Positions 58,492 through 64,000 of a stretch of 64,000 nt of DNA are shown piece by piece (the first letter of the stretch is position 1; the number at the start of each line of letters is the position of its first letter). Source of the stretch: DATEOR01 sp963766725. Its GTDB lineage: Bacteria; Actinomycetota; Thermoleophilia; Gaiellales; Gaiellaceae. The DNA lies in contig CAVYBK010000001.1 of NCBI GenBank assembly GCA_963766725.1, forward strand, positions 1 through 64,000, read 5' to 3'. Under the pieces are notes generated by a model. That model ran no database searches, was not told where the DNA came from, and saw only the letters and a program-made list of their open reading frames with translations. The translations under genes were made by a program, and so were the position numbers.

Positions 58492-59183
58492 GCGAGACCG
58501 AGCGGGAGCTTTCCGAGACCGAGGTCGAGGCGACCGGCGAGACCGTCGGAGAGGCGAAGTGGGCGGCGCTCCGCGAGCTCGAGCGGCGCTTCCCCGGGAT
58601 CGACAAGTCGGCGGTCAGCTTCGCGGTTCTCTCGGAGGGCGAGCGCGGGCTCCTCGGCGTCGGCTATGCGCCTGCGCGCGTGATCGCGAAGGCGGGAGCC
58701 GTTCCTCCGCCTGTGGAGGCCGCCGACGAAGAACCGGATTCCCCGGCCGCGCGCCTACGGGAGCTCCTCGACCGCGTGTGCACGGCGCTCGGTGCTCCAG
58801 TGCGCATCGAGATCCATGAGGACGAGGAGCAGCTCACCGCCACGCTGACCGGCCCGGACCTCGGGCTCGTGATCGGCAAGCGTGGCCAGACGATCGACGC
58901 GATCCAGTACCTGGCGACCGCGATCGTCTTCCGCGGGGTGGACGAGCGGAAGAGCATCCTCGTCGACGCGGCCGGCTACCGCGACCGGCGCCGGGCGACG
59001 CTCGAGCAGCAGGCCGACCGTGCGGCTTCGGAGGCGGTCGCAGCCGGCGAGGCGGTCGCGCTCGACCCCATGTCGGCGGTCGAGCGGAAGATCGTGCACG
59101 TGCATCTGGAGGAGCGCGAGGACGTCGAGACGGCAAGCGATGGCAACGAGCCCCACCGCTTCGTCGTCGTACGCCCTGTCTGA
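58488..59183 (+). CDS. jag: RNA-binding protein Jag/KhpB
   Basis: 231 aa, ATG 58488 overlapping the yidC stop (ATGA). Jag-N domain (about 22-75, with ALRELERRFPGIDKSAVSF), KH domain (about 100-165, GLVIGKRGQTIDAIQYL, the GxxG loop being GKRG), and R3H domain (about 175-231, ATLEQQADRAASEAV and ERKIVHVHLE). In Firmicutes KhpB pairs with KhpA to bind RNA and influence cell elongation. Confidence 0.93.
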   Translation: MSETERELSETEVEATGETVGEAKWAALRELERRFPGIDKSAVSFAVLSEGERGLLGVGYAPARVIAKAGAVPPPVEAADEEPDSPAARLRELLDRVCTALGAPVRIEIHEDEEQLTATLTGPDLGLVIGKRGQTIDAIQYLATAIVFRGVDERKSILVDAAGYRDRRRATLEQQADRAASEAVAAGEAVALDPMSAVERKIVHVHLEEREDVETASDGNEPHRFVVVRPV

Positions 59184-59772
59184 CGAGCGGCTCGACCGTT
59201 GGCTGGCGGCGCTGCTCGCGACGCCGGGCCTGACCGCGATCCAGGACGACGCCGAGGCGCGGGCGACCCTGCTCGGCGGAGCTCTCGCCGCGTCCGACCT
59301 GCTCGGCGACGGGCCGGTCATAGACGTCGGCTCCGGCGGAGGCTCACCCGGAGTTCCGCTTGCGTCGGTTCGCCCGGACCTGGAGTTCGTCCTGCTCGAG
59401 TCGGCTAGACGCAAGTGCGACTTCCTTCGGGAGGTCGCGACTGGGTTCGAGAACCTCGCCGTGGTCTGCGAGCGGGCCGAGGAGCATGCGGCCGGCGTAG
59501 GCCGCGACTCCTATGGGACGGCGCTGGCGAGGGCTCTCGCGACGCCTCCGGTGGCTGCCGAATGGTGCCTTCCGCTGGTACGGCCGGGCGGCCGGGCTGT
59601 GCTCTTCGTCGGCCCGAGCGCGGACCTCGAGGCCGTGGCGAAGGTAGCCGGCGAGCTCGCTGCGGAGGTCGAGGAGAGTCCTTCGGGGTTCCTCCTGCTC
59701 CGGAAGACGGGGCCCACTCCAGAGCGCTTTCCGCGCCGGCCCGGCGTGGCGAAGAAACGTCCTCTCGCCTGA
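59140..59772 (+). CDS. rsmG: 16S rRNA (guanine-527-N7) methyltransferase
   Basis: 210 aa from ATG 59140, overlapping jag by 44 bp. SAM-binding motif VIDVGSGGGSPGVPLA (about 61-76), LLESARRKCDFLREVA with the acidic ribose-binding residue, and ARALATPPVAAEWC as motif IV. Modifies G527 in the decoding region; loss of RsmG gives low-level streptomycin resistance in other bacteria. N-terminal about 40 residues are less conserved, so a later start is possible. Confidence 0.93.
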   Translation: MATSPTASSSYALSDERLDRWLAALLATPGLTAIQDDAEARATLLGGALAASDLLGDGPVIDVGSGGGSPGVPLASVRPDLEFVLLESARRKCDFLREVATGFENLAVVCERAEEHAAGVGRDSYGTALARALATPPVAAEWCLPLVRPGGRAVLFVGPSADLEAVAKVAGELAAEVEESPSGFLLLRKTGPTPERFPRRPGVAKKRPLA

Positions 59773-59786
59773 CTAGGGTTCATGCC

Positions 59787-60539
59787 GTGGGGACGATCCT
59801 CGCGCTCGCCAATCAAAAGGGCGGAGTCGGCAAGACGACGACCGCCGTGAACGTCGCCGCCTGCCTCGCCGAGGCGGGCGCGAAGACGCTCGTGGTCGAC
59901 CTCGATCCGCAGGCAAATGCGACCTCGGGCCTCGGTGAGCGCGCGAACGGGACGTCGTCCTACGACCTGCTGGACGGTGCCCCGCTCGAGGAAATCGTCC
60001 ACACGACCCGCTTCGAGAACCTCGACGTCGTACCCTCGCGCCCCGAGCTGGCCGGCGCTGCCGTCGAGCTCGCGGCGCACGGCGACGGCGAGTCCTTCCT
60101 CGCAGGCGCTCTGGAGCCCGCGCGCGAGAGGTACTCCTACGTCTTCGTCGACTGCCCGCCCTCCCTGGGGCCGCTGACGGTCAACGGTCTCGCGGCTGCG
60201 GATCGCGTTCTCGTCCCGGTGCAATGCGAGTACTACGCGCTCGAGGGACTCGCGCAGCTTCTCCACTCCGTCGAGCTCGTGCGCGCGCGCCTCAACCCGA
60301 AGCTCGCGCTCGCGGGGATGCTCCTGACGATGGTGGACGGGCGCACCCGGCTCGCGGCCGACGTGGCTGCCGAGGTGAGGCGCCATTTCGGCGAGCTCGT
60401 CTTCGAGGCCGTCGTCCCGCGGAGCGTCCGCCTCGCCGAGGCGCCGAGCCACGGCCTGCCCATCACTGCCTACGACCCGGCCTCCGCCGGCGCCGACGCC
60501 TACTACCGAGTCGCGAGCGAGCTTGTCGACCGCACCTAA
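59787..60539 (+). CDS. parA: Chromosome-partitioning ATPase ParA (Soj)
   Basis: 250 aa, GTG 59787 directly before the deviant Walker A (ILALANQKGGVGKTTTAVNV). Walker A' VVDLDPQANAT, Walker B YVFVDCPPSLGPLT. No N-terminal HTH, hence chromosomal type Ib. Overlaps parB by 17 bp. I could not find a perfect parS (TGTTTCACGTGAAACA) by eye in the window. Confidence 0.96.
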   Translation: MGTILALANQKGGVGKTTTAVNVAACLAEAGAKTLVVDLDPQANATSGLGERANGTSSYDLLDGAPLEEIVHTTRFENLDVVPSRPELAGAAVELAAHGDGESFLAGALEPARERYSYVFVDCPPSLGPLTVNGLAAADRVLVPVQCEYYALEGLAQLLHSVELVRARLNPKLALAGMLLTMVDGRTRLAADVAAEVRRHFGELVFEAVVPRSVRLAEAPSHGLPITAYDPASAGADAYYRVASELVDRT

Positions 60540-61365
60540 CAGAAGGGGACTGGGCCGCGGGCTCGAGGTTCTCATCGGAGGCGGCGCCTCCTCGGCCGAG
60601 CTGCTGCAGATTCCACTCGGCTCGATCCGCGCGAACACGCGCCAGCCGCGAAAGCACATCGACGCGGACGGGATCAGCGGCCTCGCCGAGTCGGTCCGCG
60701 CGCAGGGAGTCATGCAGCCCGTCGTCGTCCGGCCGGCAGAGGGCGGCGGCTACGAGCTCATCGCCGGCGAACGCCGCTGGCGCGCTGCCCGGGCGGCCGG
60801 GCTCGCGACGATCCCCGCCCTTGTGCGCGAGAGCGACGACCGCGAGTCGCTCGTTCTTGCGCTGGTCGAGAATGTGGCGCGCGAGGATCTCTCCCCGATC
60901 GAGGAAGCGCGCGCCTACGCCGTGCTCATGGACGAGTTCGCGCTCTCCCTCGGCGAGGTGGCGGAGCGCGTGGGCCGGTCGAAGCCGACGGTCTCGAACC
61001 GGGTGCGGCTGCTCGAGCTTCCGGAGGACGTCCTCGGCCTCGTGGAGCGCGGACTTCTCACCGAGGGTCACGCCCGCGCGATTCTGTCCGTTCCCGATCA
61101 CGACGACCGGCGCGCCCTCGCGCGGAAGGTCGTCGCCCAGGGTCTGTCGGTCCGCGCGACCGAGCGCGCCGCCCGCTGGGCCGGCGCCCAGACGAAGCCG
61201 CGGAAGTCGCGCCGAATCGACCCGGCGCTTGCCGAACGCGCTCGGAAGTCGCTCGAGGCGATGACCGGCGCGACGGTCAAGGTGACCGACACGCGCATCG
61301 AGATCCCATTCGCCGACGAAGTCGGGCTCGCGGAGATCGTCGAATCGCTCGAGGCCCGTAACTGA
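60523..61365 (+). CDS. parB: Chromosome-partitioning protein ParB
   Basis: 280 aa, TTG 60523. N-terminal CTPase/ParB domain with RANTRQPRKHID (box I), ELIAGERRWRAARAAGL (box II, GERRWRA), then the HTH EVAERVGRSKPTVSNRVRLL (about 146-165) that reads parS, and a C-terminal dimerisation region (about 225-280). Confidence 0.96.
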   Translation: MSTAPNRRGLGRGLEVLIGGGASSAELLQIPLGSIRANTRQPRKHIDADGISGLAESVRAQGVMQPVVVRPAEGGGYELIAGERRWRAARAAGLATIPALVRESDDRESLVLALVENVAREDLSPIEEARAYAVLMDEFALSLGEVAERVGRSKPTVSNRVRLLELPEDVLGLVERGLLTEGHARAILSVPDHDDRRALARKVVAQGLSVRATERAARWAGAQTKPRKSRRIDPALAERARKSLEAMTGATVKVTDTRIEIPFADEVGLAEIVESLEARN

Positions 61366-61391
61366 ACTCCTCGGCGGCTCGTCATGCGTAG

Positions 61392-61637
61392 GTGCGGCCC
61401 TGGGTGCAGGACAACGAGTCTCTCGAAGCGATCAACCAGGACGAGTTGGTGCGCCAGCTCGTCCTTCGGATGGCCGGCCTCGCCCGCGGCGGCAAGCTCC
61501 CAGGCTTCGTCGCAGCCGTCGGCGCGGACGCGGAGCTCGATGCCGAGACGAAGGCGACGGTGCTCGAGCTGGCACGCGACGAGACGTTCCTCCTAGCCTG
61601 CGAGGACTACATGCGCGCGACCGCCTATCTGCACTGA
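61392..61637 (+). CDS. Hypothetical protein (81 aa)
   Basis: GTG 61392, 26 bp after parB; a second GTG four codons later is possible. Acidic, predicted helical, no membrane segment or known motif; ends RATAYLH. It sits between parB and tRNA-Ile and is probably the last gene of the origin-right operon. I do not recognise it. Confidence 0.55.
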   Translation: MRPWVQDNESLEAINQDELVRQLVLRMAGLARGGKLPGFVAAVGADAELDAETKATVLELARDETFLLACEDYMRATAYLH

Positions 61638-61646
61638 GACGGCCGC

Positions 61647-61652
61647 TACAAT
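61647..61652 (+). promoter_or_regulatory. Possible -10 element for tRNA-Ile
   Basis: TACAAT, one mismatch from TATAAT, 11 bp before the mature tRNA 5' end. No matching -35 hexamer is obvious. Confidence 0.35.
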
Positions 61653-61663
61653 GCGCGCGGCTC

Positions 61664-61737
<74 letters not shown>

Positions 61738-61765
61738 CTTCTTCGTGCCGGCTTCCGTTTTCCGA

Positions 61766-61788
61766 ACCTTCGGCGGGGCAACGAAGGT
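61766..61788. terminator. Weak hairpin downstream of tRNA-Ile
   Basis: ACCTTCG (61766-61772) and CGAAGGT (61782-61788) form a 7-bp stem with a 9-base loop, about 30 bp past the tRNA. There is no T-tract; it could limit readthrough into the next gene. Confidence 0.3.
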
Positions 61789-61821
61789 ACCGGGCTAGAA
61801 TCAGAACGAGGCCCAGACGCG

Positions 61822-62313
61822 ATGCAGGAAATGGTCATCTACGGCGTGAGCTTCGACATGGTCGGCAAGCAGCCGATCGTGCTTCTGAAGACAGCCGACG
61901 GCAACAAGTTCCTGCCGATCTGGATCGGTCACCCCGAAGCGGCGGCGATTCTCATGAAGCTCCAGGGCGCCTCGACTCCGCGGCCGATGACGCACGATCT
62001 CCTCACCGAGGTGCTTTCGAAGCTCGAGGCTCGCGTCGTTCGCATCGCGGTCACCGAGCTCCGTGAGAACACGTTCTACGCGCTCATCACCGTCGCGGTG
62101 AACGGAAGCGAGATCGAGATCGACTCCCGCCCGAGCGACGCCATCGCCCTTGCTGTCCGCTCCGAGGCGCCGATCTTCGCCGACGACTCGGTCATCGAGG
62201 AGAGCGCGATCGAGTTCGAGCACGAGGACGACGTCAACGAGGAGCAGATGGTCGAGGAGTTCAAGAAGTTCCTCGACGACGTCAAGCCCGACGACTTCAT
62301 CCCCGAGGCCTAG
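61822..62313 (+). CDS. Bifunctional nuclease-family protein (DUF151/BFN)
   Basis: 163 aa, ATG 61822. The BFN fold is evident from LKTADGNKFLPIWIGHPEAAAI (about 22-43), MTHDLLTEVL and the SRPSDAIALAVRSEAPIF block (about 101-118), followed by an acidic tail with a UVR-like helix. Plant and bacterial members have nuclease activity, others are uncharacterised. TAGAAT at 61796-61801 may be its -10. Shares CTAG with the opposing gene. Confidence 0.9.
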   Translation: MQEMVIYGVSFDMVGKQPIVLLKTADGNKFLPIWIGHPEAAAILMKLQGASTPRPMTHDLLTEVLSKLEARVVRIAVTELRENTFYALITVAVNGSEIEIDSRPSDAIALAVRSEAPIFADDSVIEESAIEFEHEDDVNEEQMVEEFKKFLDDVKPDDFIPEA

Positions 62314-62588
62314 CCCAGCTCGCGCTTCGTGAGCTCGAGGAGCTTCGTGTGGAGCTCCCGCAGGCCGTCGGCCGAGAGCGGGCCGCCGTTCTCCCGCTCG
62401 AGCTCGGCGAGGAGCGCCTCCTCGCGGCCCTTGTCCAGGAAGTCGTAACCCATCGCGGCTTTGTGCTCCTTCAGCCGGCGCACGAGCTCGAGCCGGCGGT
62501 TGACTGCGCTGACGATCTCGTGGTCCGTGGACGTGATCTCCGCCCGCAACTCCTGCACGCGGGGGTCGGAACCGGGGTCGCCTTGCAT
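62310..62588 (-). CDS. Chorismate mutase type II (AroQ class)
   Basis: 92 aa, ATG 62588, all-helical. Helix 1 pattern VQELRAEITSTDHEIVSAVNRRLELVRRL-like with conserved Asp and Arg; then LKEHKAAMGYDFLDKGREEAL corresponds to K..x..D.xRE, the shikimate-pathway branch to prephenate. Starts within the stop of the L,D-transpeptidase gene (ATGA). Short secreted mutases have a signal peptide; this one does not. The class assignment is by motif and size only. Confidence 0.8.
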   Translation of the reverse strand: MQGDPGSDPRVQELRAEITSTDHEIVSAVNRRLELVRRLKEHKAAMGYDFLDKGREEALLAELERENGGPLSADGLRELHTKLLELTKRELG

Positions 62589-63703
62589 CAGGCGAAGATA
62601 TAGACCGTCGTGCCCACTGCCCAGCGGTCATAGAACCCGGGCGCAGACCACATCGGGGTACGGACACAGCCGTGGCTTGCCTGGTAGGCCGGCACGGAGT
62701 GATACCCGTGGATGGCGAAGGCGCCCGTGAAGAAGAGCGAGTAGTACATCCCACTGCCGTTCAGTCCAGGGACCTTGCCGTAGACGTGGAACTTGCCGAC
62801 CGGCGTGTTCCCGGTCGCCCCGGTGGAGACGTGCGTGATGCGGACGACTTTGCCCTTCCGCACCTCGTAGAGGACCTGCAGGGTCTTCGAGACCTCGACG
62901 TGGTTCCCCCTGGCAACGCGCGCCTTGGGTACCTTGGCCCGCCCGAGCACCCGCCAGACGCCGCGGGAGACCCGGCCTGTGCGGGCCATCCTGTGCACCT
63001 TCTGGAAGGCGAGCACCGCCTCGTAGGTGTCGTAGGCGTAGTAGCCGTTCGGACCTCCGCGCACGATGTGGCGAAGCGCGGCGAGCCGGCGTTCGAGCGC
63101 GAGCACCGCGGTCCCGTGTGCGCCGGTGGAGAGCGCCGGCGCGAGGATGCGGTAGTACCTCCGCGCCGTGAAGCCCTTGTATCCCTGATGCGGCGCGAGA
63201 ACGAGGCGCGCTCGATGGCGGCCGAGCCGGTCGGTCGGAAGGAAGACCGTGTAGTGGCCGTCCTGCTTGACGCGGACGTGCCAGTCGCGCGCGCCGACCT
63301 TCAGGGTGAGAGACGCTGCCGAAGCCGGGCGCAGGCGTCCTTTCAGGACTAAGCGGTTGCCCGGATAGCGGAGCCCGGCCATGCGCCGTGTGAGGATCGG
63401 CTTGAGCTTCAGGTCGACCGGGTCGGAGACGTCGCTCGCGGTCTCGACGTGGTAGGCGCCCGGCTGGATGGCCGGGAAGGCGAAGCCGAAATCTCCCGTC
63501 GTCGAGTCGGCGTCGGCCGTCTGCCCCGTCGAGGCGCCGTTGTAGAAGAGCTCGACGACGTCCCCGGGTGCGGCCGTCCCGCTGAGCGTCACCTGTGATC
63601 CGTACCGCGGCGCCGAGGGGTGGGCGGCGAGCGGGATGGTCGCGCCTGCGGTCGCGGGTGCTGCGAGGGCGAGGAAGAGGACGACGAGGAGAGCCCGGCG
63701 CAC
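62588..63703 (-). CDS. Secreted L,D-transpeptidase (YkuD) with peptidoglycan-binding domain
   Basis: 371 aa from GTG 63703, in front of a signal peptide (RRALLVVLFLALAAPATAGA). About 150 residues of beta-rich Ig-like sequence precede a PG_binding_1 repeat (LSTGAHGTAVLALERRLAAL, about 193-212), then the YkuD domain with FAIHGYHSVPAYQASHGCVR (catalytic Cys and His). Makes 3-3 cross-links or attaches proteins to peptidoglycan in known homologues. Confidence 0.92.
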   Translation of the reverse strand: MRRALLVVLFLALAAPATAGATIPLAAHPSAPRYGSQVTLSGTAAPGDVVELFYNGASTGQTADADSTTGDFGFAFPAIQPGAYHVETASDVSDPVDLKLKPILTRRMAGLRYPGNRLVLKGRLRPASAASLTLKVGARDWHVRVKQDGHYTVFLPTDRLGRHRARLVLAPHQGYKGFTARRYYRILAPALSTGAHGTAVLALERRLAALRHIVRGGPNGYYAYDTYEAVLAFQKVHRMARTGRVSRGVWRVLGRAKVPKARVARGNHVEVSKTLQVLYEVRKGKVVRITHVSTGATGNTPVGKFHVYGKVPGLNGSGMYYSLFFTGAFAIHGYHSVPAYQASHGCVRTPMWSAPGFYDRWAVGTTVYIFA

Positions 63704-63728
63704 GGGCGAAATCTGACAGACGACCCGG

Positions 63729-64000
63729 TTAGTACGCCAGCTGCAGGTAGACGACGAGGATGCCGACCGCGTTGAAGAAACCGTGCGCGAGAACGCCGGG
63801 CCAGACACTGCCGGAGCGGAGGCGGACCCATCCGAGCGCGATGCCGAAGAGGACGAGCGGAGGCAGCGCGCCGAGAACCCCGTGACTGAAGCCGAAGACG
63901 AGCCCGGTTATGACCACTGCCGACATCCCGCCGAAGAACTGGAGCGCACGGACCCCGAGCCCGCGGAAGAAGAGCTCCTCGGCGAACGGCACGACCGTGC
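63729..64000 (-). CDS. CPBP-family intramembrane metalloprotease (partial)
   Basis: The C-terminal part of a gene cut by the window end. EELFFRGLG (the EExxxR motif) is near the cut, followed by FGFSHGV (second motif with His) and LRSGSVWPGVLAHGFFNA (third motif HxxxN). At least three membrane segments. CPBP/Abi proteases include CAAX endoproteases and bacteriocin-immunity proteins. The N-terminal half lies beyond base 64000. Confidence 0.85.
   Translation of the reverse strand, partial: TVVPFAEELFFRGLGVRALQFFGGMSAVVITGLVFGFSHGVLGALPPLVLFGIALGWVRLRSGSVWPGVLAHGFFNAVGILVVYLQLAY

Noticed and set aside
59787..61365. parS sites near parAB
   Set aside because: I looked for TGTTTCACGTGAAACA-like palindromes by eye and found only short CACGTG fragments, none convincing.

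Overview
The window looks like the replication-origin neighbourhood of a high-GC, deep-branching actinobacterium. The gene order dnaA-dnaN-recF-dciA-gyrB-gyrA on the minus strand, facing rpmH-rnpA-yidD-yidC-jag-rsmG-parA-parB on the plus strand, is the standard Actinomycetota origin layout. Frequent GTG/TTG starts, strong G/C third positions and several single-domain enzymes suggest Thermoleophilia (Gaiellales or Solirubrobacterales), but that placement is an inference. I see no insertion sequences, prophage or CRISPR; the region reads as tightly packed chromosomal backbone.

Layout. 1-4.2 kb: tRNA-Lys and a four-gene nucleotide-sugar cassette (2-epimerase, 6-dehydrogenase, 3-dehydrogenase, N-acetyltransferase) resembling the Wbp route to UDP-diacetamido-mannuronic acid, without its aminotransferase. 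4.2-10.4 kb (minus): SpoIID/LytB protein, RmlB-like SDR, streptomycin-kinase-like phosphotransferase, macro-domain protein, MMPL transporter and a small membrane protein. 10.4-13.7 kb: hsp20-lon and a YtxH-like protein. 13.7-24.1 kb: M23 peptidase, acs, two half-size TSUP permeases, trehalose-phosphatase, zinc metallopeptidase, amino-acid decarboxylase, PolX, a glycosyltransferase and thioredoxin. 24.1-32.3 kb: thiL-thiD, YprA-type helicase, type II NADH dehydrogenase, GNAT and LigD. 32.5-40.8 kb (minus): one long lipid operon running ECF sigma-fabZ-fabH-fabD-fabG-fabF-HAD-arginase-like-accD-accA, with birA divergent. 41.6-47.2 kb: amidase, NfeD-slipin-GalT-like, MerR. 47.3-61.6 kb: origin region. 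61.7-64 kb: tRNA-Ile, bifunctional nuclease, chorismate mutase, L,D-transpeptidase and a truncated CPBP protease.

Three window-wide patterns stand out. (1) Seven of nine convergent gene pairs overlap by exactly 4 bp, sharing their stop codons, six through the palindrome CTAG and one through TTAG. (2) Several genes whose conserved N-terminus is certain have no ATG/GTG/TTG in the right place but do have CTG, in three cases as a CTGA overlap with the upstream stop (galT-like, recF, possibly the Gfo/Idh gene), plus fabG. (3) Nine conserved genes, including essential gyrA, accD and fabD, are each broken by one single-base indel, eight of them apparent one-base insertions and mostly in short C or G runs. 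Correcting one base restores an integral family-length gene in every case, so I treat these as sequencing or assembly errors rather than pseudogenes.
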